In this document: positions 20,156 to 30,957 of the stretch, piece by piece
Numbering within the stretch: the stretch's first letter is position 1
How the letters are laid out: every line of letters begins with the position of its first letter
Origin: Xanthomonas cannabis pv. cannabis
GTDB taxonomy: Bacteria; Pseudomonadota; Gammaproteobacteria; Xanthomonadales; Xanthomonadaceae
Length of the DNA stretch: 41,690 bases
Direction: 5' to 3'
Assembly: GCF_000802365.1 (NCBI RefSeq)
Contig: NZ_JSZE01000045.1
Span: forward strand, 1-41,690
Notes under the pieces: model-generated
The model's database searches: none
Told to the model about the DNA's origin: nothing
Seen by the model: the letters and a program-made list of their open reading frames with translations, nothing else
Made by a program: the position numbers and the translations under genes

Positions 20156-20824
20156 TCAGGCGAATGCGGTGTCAGCGGACTCTAGTCGTAGTGGCGTAAA
20201 CAGGCACTGACCGTCGAGGTGGACCGCATCGCCGTGGATCTGCACACGCCCACTGGCCAGCAGGTCGAGGGTGGCAAGCAGCAGCGGATGCTCGCGGGCC
20301 AGGACACGCGCAGCCAGCTGGTCGGCACTGTCGCCAGGCAGCACCGGCACGCGGGCCTGTGCGATCACGCTGCCGGCATCCAGCTCGGGCACCACCAGAT
20401 GCACGCTGGCGCCATGTTCGGCATCGCCGGCTTCCAGCGCGCGCGCATGGGTGTGCAGGCCGCGATACTTGGGCAGCAGCGACGGGTGGATATTGAGCAT
20501 GCGGCCGGCAAAGCGGCGCACCAGCGGCTCGCCGAGGATGCGCATGTAGCCGGCGCAGACGATCCAGTCCGGCTGCACGGCGGCGATCGCATCGCCCAGC
20601 GCCGCATCGAACGCGTCCCTGTCGGCAAACGCGCGCGGGCTGGCGCTCCAGCGCCGTGCCGCGTCCACCTTCTGCAGGGCCGGCGCCTGCGGGCGATCGG
20701 AGAACACCCCGACCACGGTTGCGTGCAGGCGCCCGCTGGCGATGGCATCGAGCATGGCCTGCAGGTTGCTGCCGCGGCCGGAGGCCAGTACGGCCAGGCG
20801 GAGCGGGGCGTCAGTTGCGTGCAT
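20156..20824 (-). CDS. purN: Phosphoribosylglycinamide formyltransferase
   Basis: PurN transfers a formyl group from 10-formyl-tetrahydrofolate to GAR, the third step of purine synthesis. The 222-residue enzyme shows the phosphate-binding LASGRGSNLQAML near the N-terminus, the catalytic Asn/His in MLNIHPSLLPKYRG and the Asp-containing ELDAGSVIAQ. It overlaps the DUF2238 gene by 14 nt. Unlike the usual purM-purN neighbours, two membrane-protein genes lie between it and purM here. Confidence 0.96.
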   Translation of the reverse strand: MHATDAPLRLAVLASGRGSNLQAMLDAIASGRLHATVVGVFSDRPQAPALQKVDAARRWSASPRAFADRDAFDAALGDAIAAVQPDWIVCAGYMRILGEPLVRRFAGRMLNIHPSLLPKYRGLHTHARALEAGDAEHGASVHLVVPELDAGSVIAQARVPVLPGDSADQLAARVLAREHPLLLATLDLLASGRVQIHGDAVHLDGQCLFTPLRLESADTAFA

Positions 20825-21449
20825 TGAGCAATGTCCTCACCACGGGGTAGGCCGCCAGGCTGCCGAGGGTGGCCAGCAGCATGTCGGTATGCGCGTCCCA
20901 GGGATCGCCCTGCTGGCCGTTGTAGGCTTCGGCGGCCTGCGGCGACAGCAGCAGCGCAATGCCCCATTCGAACCACTCGTAAATCAGGCTGACGCACATG
21001 ATGCTCATCACCGTCAGCGCGAAGGCCTGACGCCGCGTCAATCGCGGCCATCGCCGCACCGCCAGCTGCATCACGGCCGGGGTAAAGCACAGCCCGAACA
21101 GCAGATGGATCAGCCGGTCGAAATGATTGCGCGTCCAGCCGAACGCCGTAGCAGGCGACCAGTGCAGCAGCTGCCGGCTCCAGTGTTCGTAGGGCACGTT
21201 GGAATACAGCCAGCGTGCGCCGATGCAGTGCATGCAGATGAACACGCAGATCGCTGTAAAGGCACCGGTGTCCATCGGACAGCGACGGTCGACACCCATC
21301 AGCGCAATCAGCCCGGCCACGGTCAACGTACTGTGCAGCGCCTGCTCGAGCGGCCACAGCGGGGCGATCCAGCTTGCTGCAAACACTGCCAGCGTGGCGA
21401 CCAACGCGGCCAGCTTCGGACGGCGCATGGCGCGTGGGCTCGCCTTCAT
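20811..21449 (-). CDS. DUF2238/YjdF-type integral membrane protein
   Basis: The 212-residue protein has about six hydrophobic helices. The polar parts match the DUF2238 family: YEHWSRQLL, FGWTRNHFDRLIHLLFGL and the acidic YEWFEWG, followed by GQQGDPWDAHTDMLLATLG. This last block, with its conserved Asp and Trp, is the best family marker. Function is unknown. I chose ATG 21449 (MKASPRAMRR); an earlier start is open but poor. It lies 1 nt from the gene upstream and overlaps purN by 14 nt, so all three are co-translated. Confidence 0.8.
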   Translation of the reverse strand: MKASPRAMRRPKLAALVATLAVFAASWIAPLWPLEQALHSTLTVAGLIALMGVDRRCPMDTGAFTAICVFICMHCIGARWLYSNVPYEHWSRQLLHWSPATAFGWTRNHFDRLIHLLFGLCFTPAVMQLAVRRWPRLTRRQAFALTVMSIMCVSLIYEWFEWGIALLLSPQAAEAYNGQQGDPWDAHTDMLLATLGSLAAYPVVRTLLNARN

Positions 21450-21450
21450 T

Positions 21451-21909
21451 TCAACCTGCGGCAGGCGCAGCGCCGAACAGTGCCTTGACCTGGGGGCGCA
21501 GCAAGGTGACCAGCGTGAAGACTCCAAGCACGGTCCCGAACGGCATGAAGCTGCAGGAGATGCCCGCCACGATCAGACAGAGCAGATGCCGCCGGCGCTG
21601 GGCGATGCAGCGCCCGGCATAGGCCATGAACCCGGCCAGGGTCAGGCCGCCGGTGATCAGGGCGGCCGCGAACACCACGAAGATCCAGCCGAACAGGCGC
21701 ATCTCGGCAGGTGCGGGTTCCCCATTGCTGCCCTGCATCGGCAACTGCCCGGTGACAATGGCCAGCCCCATGACCAGATGGATCAGCGGGAACATCGAAA
21801 ACAGCCCGGTGATGCCGGCCAGCACGTAATGAAAGATCGACAGCAGCTTGAGATGCTGCAGGTCGTCGGCGCTGGCCGACGGAGCGGCCAGGGGTGGGGA
21901 AGCGTCCAT
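21451..21909 (-). CDS. Small membrane protein of unknown function
   Basis: This 152-residue protein has a short hydrophilic N-terminus (MDASPPLAAPSASADDL) and about four hydrophobic segments. The first contains LKLLSIFHYVLAGITGLFS, and the last two flank the basic loop AGRCIAQRRRHLLC. The HYV-x-G-x-x-x-LFS-x-FP pattern is one I associate with widespread uncharacterised membrane proteins, with no known job. It lies 13 nt after purM and directly before the DUF2238 gene, so it belongs to the purM-purN transcript. Confidence 0.7.
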   Translation of the reverse strand: MDASPPLAAPSASADDLQHLKLLSIFHYVLAGITGLFSMFPLIHLVMGLAIVTGQLPMQGSNGEPAPAEMRLFGWIFVVFAAALITGGLTLAGFMAYAGRCIAQRRRHLLCLIVAGISCSFMPFGTVLGVFTLVTLLRPQVKALFGAAPAAG

Positions 21910-21922
21910 GCGAGGTTCCTGG

Positions 21923-22948
21923 TCAGCCGATCTGTACGCGTTCGTCGCCGCGCGCGGCGACCACCTGGCCGATCCGCCAGTGGGCGAGCGACTGGCCATC
22001 CAGCGCCTGTTCCAGCGCCGCCGCCTGATCAGGGGATGCGACCAGCACGAAGCCGATCCCGCAGTTGAAGGTGCGCCACATTTCGGCATCGGCCACCGCG
22101 CCTTCGCGCTGCAGCCAGGCAAAGACCGGCGGCAGCGTCCACGCCTTGGCATCGATCTCCAGGCCCAGGCCATCCGGAATCACGCGAATGATGTTTTCGG
22201 TCAGCCCGCCGCCGGTGATGTGCGCCATGGCGTGGATCGATTCGCCATGCGATTTCAGCAGCGCCAGCACCGGCTTGACGTACAGCGCGGTGGGCGCCAT
22301 CAATGCATCGATCAACCTGGTGCCATCGTCCAGCACGTGCTCGGCCGGCGCACCGGCGCGTTCGTAGATCTTGCGGATCAACGAATAGCCGTTGGAATGC
22401 GGGCCGGAGGACGCGATGCCGATCAGCACGTCGCCGGCGCGTACCTGTGCGCCGTCCAGCAACTGCGACTTTTCCACCGCACCGACGGTGAAGCCGGCCA
22501 GGTCGTATTCGCCGGGCGGGTACATGTCGGGCATTTCGGCGGTTTCGCCGCCGATCAACGCGCAACCGGACAGCTCGCAACCGCGTGCAATGCCGCCCAC
22601 CACTGCAGCCGCAGTGTCCACATCCAGCTTGCCGGTGGCGAAGTAGTCCAGGAAGAACAGCGGTTCGGCGCCCTGCACCAGCACGTCGTTGACGCACATG
22701 CCGACCAGGTCGATGCCGATGGTGTCGTGGCGGCCCAGTTGCTGTGCCAGCTTGAGCTTGGTGCCCACGCCGTCGGTGCCGGAGACCAGCACCGGCTCCT
22801 TGTACTTGCCGGACAGGTCGAACAGCGCGCCAAAGCCGCCCAGGCCACCCATCACCTCCGGCCGGAAGCTGCGCTTGACCAGCGGCTTGATGCGTTCGAC
22901 CAGGGCGTTGCCGGCATCGATGTCGACGCCTGCGTCGCGGTAGGTCAT
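21923..22948 (-). CDS. purM: Phosphoribosylformylglycinamidine cyclo-ligase (AIR synthetase)
   Basis: PurM closes the imidazole ring of AIR from FGAM using ATP, the fifth step of purine synthesis. The 341-residue protein begins [13 protein letters not shown] and has [44 protein letters not shown] and [20 protein letters not shown], all PurM landmarks. I chose the ATG at 22948; the open frame upstream runs across the divergent promoter region and is not coding. It starts a leftward purine operon and is divergent from the DUF2066 gene, with 130 nt between them. Confidence 0.97.
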   Translation of the reverse strand: MTYRDAGVDIDAGNALVERIKPLVKRSFRPEVMGGLGGFGALFDLSGKYKEPVLVSGTDGVGTKLKLAQQLGRHDTIGIDLVGMCVNDVLVQGAEPLFFLDYFATGKLDVDTAAAVVGGIARGCELSGCALIGGETAEMPDMYPPGEYDLAGFTVGAVEKSQLLDGAQVRAGDVLIGIASSGPHSNGYSLIRKIYERAGAPAEHVLDDGTRLIDALMAPTALYVKPVLALLKSHGESIHAMAHITGGGLTENIIRVIPDGLGLEIDAKAWTLPPVFAWLQREGAVADAEMWRTFNCGIGFVLVASPDQAAALEQALDGQSLAHWRIGQVVAARGDERVQIG

Positions 22949-23078
22949 GGGCGAGGGAGTAGAAGGCGTTGGGCTGGTCACGGGCGTGGGTGGCTCGGCA
23001 GTAAAGGCGGCGATTTTAACAGCCACGTTGGCGCTAGCGCCCCATTCGGGCAACAATTCACCCGGATACGCCTATGCC

Positions 23079-24191
23079 ATGGAACCGTCGATGCGCCGCA
23101 GTCTCGCTTTCTTTCTCGCCCTCGTGGTCGCCATGCCCGCCGTTCCGGCCTTTGCGCAGGCCGACCTGCGCACCGAAGGCGACGTCGCCAAGGCGCAGAG
23201 CGCCTACGATGCCGAAGTGCCGGTCAACAGCCAGAGCGAATCCGATTGCCCCGGTGCCCTGGCGCGCGCGCTGGGCGCGGTGCTGGGCAAGGTCTCCGGC
23301 GATCGCTCGGTGATGAGCCGCCCGGGGGTGCCGCAGGCGCTGCGCAATGCGCCCAATTACGTCGAGCACTACGACTACCGCCAGGATCAGGGCACTTCGC
23401 GCTCCGGTGCGCCGACCTTCCGCACCACCCTGGTGGCACGGTTTCGGCAGTCCGATGTCGATGGACTGATCGCAGCGTTGGGCCTGCCGGTCTGGCCGCT
23501 GCCGCGGCCCAAGCCGGTGCTGTGGCTGGCCATCGATGACGGCAGCGGTCCGCGCCTGGTCGGGGTTGCCCAGGCCAACGCCGCCCGCAGCGTGCTCGAC
23601 CGCGCCATCGAGCGTGGCTATCGGCTCGGCCTGCCGGGCGGCGCCGCTGCCGAGCAGGTACTGGCCGGTGCGATCTGGCGCAAGGACACCGCCGCGGTGT
23701 CGCGCGCCTCGGCCAAGTACAGCCCGCCGATGCAACTGATCGGCAAGCTCTACCGCAATGCCGCCGGCTGGACCGCCGACTGGGTGTTCGTGGACAACGG
23801 CAATGTGTTGTCCAGCTGGACCAGCAGCGATGGCGATGCGCGGCGTGCGATGGCGGCCGGTGCCGACGGCGCGGCCGATGCACTGGTCAAGCGCTATGCC
23901 AAGCGCGTGGACTCGGGGGTGCCGGGCGTATACCGCGCGGTGATCACCGGCATCCATAGCGCCGACGATTACCTGCGGGTTGCCGCTGCGCTGCAGGGCG
24001 TGTCGGTGGTGCGCAGCATCCGCCCGGTCAGCGCCAATGGCGACCGCATGGAAGTGGATCTGGAATTGCTCACGGGCATTTCCGGGCTCAACCGTATGCT
24101 CGGCGACAATAGTCCCCTGGTCTCGGTGTCGGTCCCGACCGAGGGCCCGATCATTCTCGAAAACGAGCGCGCCGAGTACCGCCTGAAATGA
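23079..24191 (+). CDS. DUF2066 secreted protein
   Basis: The product is 370 residues with a signal peptide (RRSLAFFLALVVAMPAVPAFA). The mature part has the DUF2066 layout: YDAEVPVNSQSESDCPGALARALGAVL near the start, PLPRPKPVLWLAIDDG in the middle and ENERAEYRLK at the end. The family is found next to purM, PerM and hda in gamma-proteobacteria; its function is unknown. ATG 23079 (MEPSMRR) or the internal ATG 23091 (MRRSLAF) are both usable, the second giving a more typical signal. It overlaps the next gene by 4 nt. Confidence 0.82.
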   Translation: MEPSMRRSLAFFLALVVAMPAVPAFAQADLRTEGDVAKAQSAYDAEVPVNSQSESDCPGALARALGAVLGKVSGDRSVMSRPGVPQALRNAPNYVEHYDYRQDQGTSRSGAPTFRTTLVARFRQSDVDGLIAALGLPVWPLPRPKPVLWLAIDDGSGPRLVGVAQANAARSVLDRAIERGYRLGLPGGAAAEQVLAGAIWRKDTAAVSRASAKYSPPMQLIGKLYRNAAGWTADWVFVDNGNVLSSWTSSDGDARRAMAAGADGAADALVKRYAKRVDSGVPGVYRAVITGIHSADDYLRVAAALQGVSVVRSIRPVSANGDRMEVDLELLTGISGLNRMLGDNSPLVSVSVPTEGPIILENERAEYRLK

Positions 24192-25354
24192 CTTTGACTC
24201 CCGAAGCCGAGATCGCCTTATTCCTGCGTCGCCTCAAATGGGCGGCGGTGATCGTCGGTGTGCTGTGGGTGATCTCGCTGCTGGCGCCGATCCTGACGCC
24301 CTTCGTACTGGCCCTGCTGCTTGCGTGGCTGGGCGATCCGCTGGTGGACCGCATCGAGCGCGCCGGGCGTTCGCGCAACGTGGCGGTGGCCCTGGTGTTC
24401 GTGCTGGCCACGCTGTTGTTCGTGCTGGCGCTGATGATCCTGGTGCCGATGATCGAACGCCAGATCATGACCCTGATCGATGCACTGCCGCAGATGCGCG
24501 CCTGGGCGATCAGTACCGCCATCCCGTGGCTGGAAGCCAAGACCGGCGTGGAGCTGATGGGCTGGCTGGACCCGGAGCGGCTGATCGACTGGATCCGCAG
24601 CCATTGGGAACAGGCCGGCGGTGCCGCCAAGACCTTCTTCGGCTACGTGTCGCGCTCGGGCTTTGCGATGGTGACCTGGGTGATCAACCTGGCATTGCTG
24701 CCGATCCTGGCGTTCTACTTCCTGCGTGACTGGGACCGGCTGGTCGAGCGCGTGGCGGCGGTGATACCGCGTGCCTACATCGGCACGGTGAGCCGGTTGG
24801 CGCTGGAATCCAACGACGTGCTCGGCGGCTTCATTCGCGGCCAGTTCCTGGTGATGCTGGCGTTGGGCGCGATCTATGCCACCGGCCTGTCCATCATCGG
24901 GCTGAACCTGGGGTTGTTGATCGGCATCATCGCCGGTTTCATCAGCTTCATTCCGTACCTGGGCGCGACCACCGGCATCGTGCTGGCGCTGCTGGCGGCC
25001 ATCGTGCAGGCGCAGGGCCTGGACCTGAAGCTGCTGATCGGCGTGGGCGTGGTGTTCACCGTTGGCCAGTTGCTGGAAAGCTACGTGCTCACCCCGCGCA
25101 TCGTCGGCGACAAGATCGGCCTGCATCCGGTGGCAGTGATCTTTGCGGTGATGGCCGGCGGCCAGTTGTTCGGCTTCCTCGGGATGTTGCTGGCATTGCC
25201 GGTGGCGGCGGTGGCCAATGTGCTGCTGCGCTACGCGCATGAGCAGTACACCCGCAGCGACCTGTATGCAGGCGAGCGGGCCGGCATCGTGCTGCAGTCC
25301 ACGCCCGAGCGCAGCATCATCATCGACCCGAGCAAGGACGCAGATCGGTCGTGA
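24188..25354 (+). CDS. AI-2E/PerM-family membrane transporter
   Basis: The 388-residue integral membrane protein has about eight helices. Two at the N-terminus lead into PILTPFVLALLLAWLGDPLVDRIE, a soluble segment follows (about 90-150), and the family signature GFIRGQFLVMLALGAIYATGL then precedes the C-terminal helices with ISFIPYLGA. PerM/AI-2E transporters are efflux-type permeases of debated substrate. The neighbours (DUF2066 upstream, hda downstream, each overlapping by 4 nt) match the conserved perM-hda arrangement. Confidence 0.88.
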   Translation: MTLTPEAEIALFLRRLKWAAVIVGVLWVISLLAPILTPFVLALLLAWLGDPLVDRIERAGRSRNVAVALVFVLATLLFVLALMILVPMIERQIMTLIDALPQMRAWAISTAIPWLEAKTGVELMGWLDPERLIDWIRSHWEQAGGAAKTFFGYVSRSGFAMVTWVINLALLPILAFYFLRDWDRLVERVAAVIPRAYIGTVSRLALESNDVLGGFIRGQFLVMLALGAIYATGLSIIGLNLGLLIGIIAGFISFIPYLGATTGIVLALLAAIVQAQGLDLKLLIGVGVVFTVGQLLESYVLTPRIVGDKIGLHPVAVIFAVMAGGQLFGFLGMLLALPVAAVANVLLRYAHEQYTRSDLYAGERAGIVLQSTPERSIIIDPSKDADRS

Positions 25355-26052
25355 GCGTGCCGCAGTTGCCATTGGCGTTGCGCGCGCCATCCGACCAGCG
25401 TTTCGACAGTTACATCGCCGCGCCCGACGGCCTGCTTGCGCAGTTGCAGGCGCTGGCGGCCGGGCAGGTGAACGACTGGCTGTACCTGGCCGGTCCCGCC
25501 GGTACCGGCAAGACGCATCTGGCACTGGCGGTGTGCGCTGCGGCCGAGCAGGCCGGGCGCGCAACGGCGTATCTGCCCCTGCACGCGGCGGCTGGACGGC
25601 TGCGCGATGCGCTCGAAGCGCTGGAAGGGCGCAGCCTGGTCGCACTGGACGGCGTGGACAGCATTGCCGGGCAGCGCGACGACGAAGTGGCGCTGTTCGA
25701 TTTCCACAACCGTGCGCGCGCGGCCGGCATCAGCCTGCTCTACACCGCCCGGCAAATGCCCGATGGCCTGGCCCTGGTCCTGCCGGACCTGCGCTCGCGC
25801 CTGTCGCAATGCATCCGCATCGGCTTGCCGGTACTCGACGATGCCGCGCGCGCGGCGGTGCTGCGCGACCGCGCGCAGCGGCGCGGCCTGGCTCTGGACG
25901 AGGCGGCGATCGATTGGTTGCTGACCCATAGCGAGCGCGAGCTGGCCGGTCTGGTGGCCTTGCTGGATCGGCTGGATCGCGAATCGCTGGCCGCCAAGCG
26001 CCGCATCACGGTGCCGTTCCTGCGGCGTGTGCTTGAGGATCGTGGGTCCTAG
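25351..26052 (+). CDS. hda: DnaA regulatory inactivator Hda
   Basis: Hda is a DnaA-like AAA+ protein that, bound to the beta clamp, promotes ATP hydrolysis by DnaA and prevents re-initiation. The 233-residue protein starts with the clamp-binding motif QLPLAL (5-10), then has Walker A GPAGTGKTH, Walker B LVALDGVDSI and the sensor region TARQMPDGL. The arginine-finger area DLRSRLSQC is conserved. The start codon is GTG within GTGA at the PerM stop. It converges with murU; the 222-nt spacer has only a weak inverted repeat (GCAGTC 26054-26059, GACTGC 26068-26073). Confidence 0.93.
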   Translation: MSVPQLPLALRAPSDQRFDSYIAAPDGLLAQLQALAAGQVNDWLYLAGPAGTGKTHLALAVCAAAEQAGRATAYLPLHAAAGRLRDALEALEGRSLVALDGVDSIAGQRDDEVALFDFHNRARAAGISLLYTARQMPDGLALVLPDLRSRLSQCIRIGLPVLDDAARAAVLRDRAQRRGLALDEAAIDWLLTHSERELAGLVALLDRLDRESLAAKRRITVPFLRRVLEDRGS

Positions 26053-26274
26053 AGCAGTCGGCAGGATGACTGCGCTCGTTGTCGGGGAGGCGCGGTGTGC
26101 CTTGCGCTTCCCGGCCGCGCGTCTATCTGCAGCGCCCAGGCTGTCGGAGCACGACCCCTAGAGCTTACAGAGCGGATGGTCTGTTGCGCTGCTGCAAGGA
26201 CCCGTCGGGATGGTCGGTGCGCCTGGTGCACGCAATGCCGATGCACACCGCGCGATGCGGCGTTGTGGCCACGA

Positions 26275-28001
<1,727 letters not shown>

Positions 28002-28046
28002 ATTCTATGGTGTTTTGTCGTGGTGGGGCAGGCGCGCGGGCAGCGC

Positions 28047-28319
28047 TCAGCGTTTGCTGCCGCTGAACAACCGCAGCAGCGCGAGGATGGCGATGGCACC
28101 GAGCAATGCGCCAAGGAAACCGGCCGGCTCGCCTGCGCGGTACCACCCCATGTAGCGCCCAAACCAGCTGGCAACAACTGCACCGGCGATCCCGAGCACG
28201 ATGGTCAGCAGGCAGCCCAGGCGCTGGGTACCGGGGGTGATGAAACGCGCCAGCAGCCCGACGACAAAACCGACCAGCAGGATGTAGAGCCAGCTATCGC
28301 TACCAAATAGATTGTTCAT
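28047..28319 (-). CDS. GlsB/YeaQ/YmgE-family small membrane protein
   Basis: This 90-residue protein has three hydrophobic segments, with the family pattern GFVVGLLARFITPG early on, LTIVLGIAGAVVASWFG in the middle and FLGALLGAIAILALLRLF near the end. The family (transglycosylase-associated protein domain) is often stress-induced; its function is not settled. It lies 45 nt ahead of amgK in the same direction. A 510-nt gap precedes it. Confidence 0.88.
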   Translation of the reverse strand: MNNLFGSDSWLYILLVGFVVGLLARFITPGTQRLGCLLTIVLGIAGAVVASWFGRYMGWYRAGEPAGFLGALLGAIAILALLRLFSGSKR

Positions 28320-28628
28320 CGCAGCACCGCGAGTGGACGGGATCGGCAGCCTAGCATTTCGGATGTCGCTACCTGGCGCCGCGGGCGCAGGAGTGACCGC
28401 GCCGATGCATCGGCTTCAGAGAGCGTAGTGATTGGCTTCTGCCGCTGTGCGCTTTTGATTCGTGCGAAGCCATCTCCCCGACCAGCCGCTTCCCAAGAGA
28501 CATGTCCGCAGAAAAATATCGCGGATGAGGTTTGCAAAACCAAAGGCATCGCAGGCGACGCTTCAGGGAAAGACAACGGCTCTGCATCGGCAAGCCACTC
28601 CCAAATCCGAAGAGGAGCAGATCCTAAG

Positions 28629-28651
28629 CCCCTCTCCCATTGGGAGAGGGG
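28629..28651. repeat. Palindromic CCCCTCTCCCA/TGGGAGAGGGG element
   Basis: Arms 28629-28639 and 28641-28651 are exact reverse complements. The sequence continues GTTGGGGTGAGGG, so the whole unit matches a repeat motif that I recall as common between genes in many GC-rich proteobacteria. It lies within a gene-free gap. Confidence 0.65.
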
Positions 28652-28787
28652 TTGGGGTGAGGGTACGGGGCCAGGCGACGCGTAAGGCCAGGCAGAGCCA
28701 AGTGCACCAGGAGCCTTCTCGCCAACCCGCCAGCCAGCCCACCCACCACGCAAGCACCCGCACGAACCGCCACTCACCTTTCCCAGC

Positions 28788-28818
28788 AACCGATGCAAGC
28801 CAACTGCATGCATCGGTT
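28788..28818 (-). terminator. Stem-loop after the M20 peptidase gene
   Basis: AACCGATGCA (28788-28797) and TGCATCGGTT (28809-28818) make a perfect 10-bp stem with an 11-nt loop, 12 nt beyond the peptidase stop codon. The following minus-strand bases begin TTGCTGGG, so there is no full U-tract; it is a likely but weak terminator. Confidence 0.5.
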
Positions 28819-28829
28819 CAACCGCTAAC

Positions 28830-30323
28830 TCAACAGCAACCGTGACCCCCATGCCGGGTGCCGCTATCGGCCGCCACCGGCGAGCCACTGGTTTCGCCTC
28901 GCAGACAGGCCGCGTGATGGTCGGCGATCACCTTCGATACGCAGGCGGTGACGCGCTTGCCCATCGGGATATGCAGGAACTCGTTCGGACCGTGTGCGTT
29001 GGAGTGGGGCCCCAGCACGCCGGTGATCATGAACTGCGCACCGGGGAACTTCTCGCCCAGCATGCCCATGAACGGGATCGAGCCGCCTTCACCCATGTAC
29101 ATCGCCGGCTTGTGGAAAAACGCCTGGCTGGCGTCGTCGATGGCCTTTTCCAGCCACGGCGCCATAGCCGGTGCATTCCAGCCGGACGAGGCCTTCTCCA
29201 GCTCCAGCGTCACCTGGGCGCCGTTGGGCGGATCACGCAGCAGCGCTTCCTTGAGCAACTCGCCGCAGGCCTTGCCGTCGGCCGTCGGCGGCAGCCGCAG
29301 CGACAGCTTCACCGCCGTCTGCGGACGCAGCACGTTGCCGGCCGAGGCCAGCGGCGGCATGCCGTCCACACCGGTGATCGACAGCGCCGGGCGCCAGGTG
29401 CGGTTCAACACCAGCTCGGTGAGGTCCTCATGCATCGGCACCAGGCCATCGACCATCGGGAACTTGTCGAAAATGGCGGTATCCAGCGTTGCCGCTGCAG
29501 CCTTGGCCTGGCTCAGTCGTTCCGCCGGCACCTCGACATGCAGGCCGTCCAGCAGGATGCGGCCGCTGGTTTCGTCTTCGATGCGCGAGAGCAGCTGACG
29601 CAACAGCCGGAAGCTGGACGGCACCACGCCGGACGCATCGCCGGAGTGCACGCCTTCTTCCAGTACCTTCACCGTGAGGTTGCCGCCGGTCAGGCCGCGC
29701 AACGAGGTGGTGCACCACAGCTGCTCGTAATTGCCGCAGCCCGAGTCCAGGCAGACCACCAGCGACGGCTTGCCGATGCGCTGTGCCAGGTGGTCCACGT
29801 AGGCCGGCAGGTCGTAGCTGCCGGACTCTTCGCAGGCCTCGATCAGCACCACGCAACGCGCGTGCGGCAGGCCCTGCGTGCGCAGTGCCAGGATGGCCGC
29901 CAGCGAGCCGTAGATGGCGTAGCCGTCGTCGGCGCCACCGCGGCCGTACAACTTGTCGTCGCGCAGTACCGGCTCCCAGGGGCCAAGGTCGGCATCCCAG
30001 CCGGTCATTTCCGGCTGCTTGTCCAGGTGCCCGTACAGCAACACGGTGTCGTCGCCCGATTCCGGGCCGGTGGCCGGGATCTCGATGAAGATCAACGGCG
30101 TGCGGCCTTCCAGGCGCACCACCTCGACCTGCATGCCGTCGATCGCCTGTGCCCGCGCCCAGCTTTCCATCAGGGTGACGGCCTGCTCCATGTATCCGTT
30201 GGCCACCCAATCGGTGTCGAACATCGGCGACTTGTTGGGAATACGGATGTAATCGACCAGTTGCGGGACGATCTCGCGGTCCCAGGTGTCGCTAATGAAT
30301 TGGTCGATCTTGGCGCTGTCCAT
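28830..30323 (-). CDS. M20-family metallopeptidase (dipeptidase-like)
   Basis: The 497-residue enzyme is a two-zinc peptidase of the M20 family, close to the carnosinase/CNDP-like group. Metal and catalytic residues are visible: His and Asp in LLYGHLDKQPE, the bridging Asp in GRGGADDGYA, the Glu pair in EACEESGSYD, Asp in CLDSGCGNYE and the C-terminal His in GPHSNAHGPNEF. A lid/dimerisation domain (about 210-370) separates the halves. There is no signal peptide, so it should be cytoplasmic. I chose the ATG at 30323 (MDSAKIDQF). It ends in a Gly/His-rich tail and is divergent from the comEA-like gene. Confidence 0.9.
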   Translation of the reverse strand: MDSAKIDQFISDTWDREIVPQLVDYIRIPNKSPMFDTDWVANGYMEQAVTLMESWARAQAIDGMQVEVVRLEGRTPLIFIEIPATGPESGDDTVLLYGHLDKQPEMTGWDADLGPWEPVLRDDKLYGRGGADDGYAIYGSLAAILALRTQGLPHARCVVLIEACEESGSYDLPAYVDHLAQRIGKPSLVVCLDSGCGNYEQLWCTTSLRGLTGGNLTVKVLEEGVHSGDASGVVPSSFRLLRQLLSRIEDETSGRILLDGLHVEVPAERLSQAKAAAATLDTAIFDKFPMVDGLVPMHEDLTELVLNRTWRPALSITGVDGMPPLASAGNVLRPQTAVKLSLRLPPTADGKACGELLKEALLRDPPNGAQVTLELEKASSGWNAPAMAPWLEKAIDDASQAFFHKPAMYMGEGGSIPFMGMLGEKFPGAQFMITGVLGPHSNAHGPNEFLHIPMGKRVTACVSKVIADHHAACLRGETSGSPVAADSGTRHGGHGCC

Positions 30324-30522
30324 GGAGGCTCCGAATGCGTGACGTAGCGGCACATTCTACGCCGGTGACATGGGGTAGGGATTTCCCTACAAGGCGGCGC
30401 GCAGTTCACCGGCTGTGTGAAAAGTTCGTTGGCGATAGGATTGCTGCATGTGGCGCGGGACACTGGCTCCGCCGGCAGGAATGCTGGCTAGGACCATCAC
30501 CCAAGCCACAAGGAGCGTTGCA

Positions 30523-30855
30523 ATGAAGTCATTTACCGTAGTCCTGAAGTCCCTGCTACTGGCGTTGCTGTTGTCCTCAAATGCGTACGCGCTTGAGAAG
30601 GTCGATATCAATACCGCGTCTGCTGAGGAATTGGACAAGGTGCTGACGAACGTCGGGCGATCAAAAGCCGAGGCAATCGTCGAGCACCGTCAGGCAAACG
30701 GTCCCTTCAAAAGTGCCGAGGAACTGGCACTGGTCAAGGGCATCGGACTCAAGACGGTCGAACGGAATCGCGACCTGATCGAGGTAGGAGCCACGATGGC
30801 TCCCGCCAAGAAGGCTGCCAAGGGGGCGGCGGTGAAACCGGTGGGACGGCGTTAA
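30523..30855 (+). CDS. Secreted ComEA-like helix-hairpin-helix protein
   Basis: This 110-residue product has a signal peptide (KSLLLALLLSSNAYA, cleavage near 23). One ComEA-type helix-hairpin-helix region (about 26-85) follows, beginning VDINTASAEELDKVL and containing VKGIGLKTVERN. A short basic tail (KKAAKGAAVKP, then GRR) ends it. ComEA proteins bind incoming DNA in the periplasm during natural transformation; this one lacks the membrane anchor of the Gram-positive type, as is usual in Gram-negatives. AAGGAG at 30510-30515 sets the ATG at 30523. Its base composition looks somewhat less GC-rich than its neighbours. A terminator follows about 100 nt after the stop. Confidence 0.85.
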   Translation: MKSFTVVLKSLLLALLLSSNAYALEKVDINTASAEELDKVLTNVGRSKAEAIVEHRQANGPFKSAEELALVKGIGLKTVERNRDLIEVGATMAPAKKAAKGAAVKPVGRR

Positions 30856-30957
30856 GGGGAAGGGATCCGAGATACGGTTCGACGCGAGGATGCGTGGCCG
30901 CAACCTAACTGGACAGGATGTCTGGGGGATGGCTGGAAGCCGACAAGGACGTGGAAT

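Larger units (their letters stand above)
28320..28829. other. Intergenic region with two inverted repeats
   Basis: This gap of 510 nt lies between the M20 peptidase stop and the GlsB-type gene. It contains a perfect 11-bp palindromic element at 28629-28651 and a stem-loop at 28788-28818, listed separately. No gene is supported; the open frames here have no recognisable product. The promoter of the GlsB-type gene should lie in its left part. Confidence 0.5.

Noticed and set aside
26054-26073. Inverted repeat GCAGTC/GACTGC between hda and murU
   Set aside because: Only six pairs with no T-run on either strand; noted under hda but not called a terminator.
28842-30347. Long open frame on the plus strand opposite the M20 peptidase (about 501 codons)
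   Set aside because: It mirrors a well-supported gene in GC-rich DNA, and its translation is rich in H, R, Q and A with no domain pattern.
30783-30808. Resemblance of the 3' part of the comEA-like gene to the GTAGGAGC repeat family
   Set aside because: The similarity covers about eight bases inside coding sequence and is not convincing.
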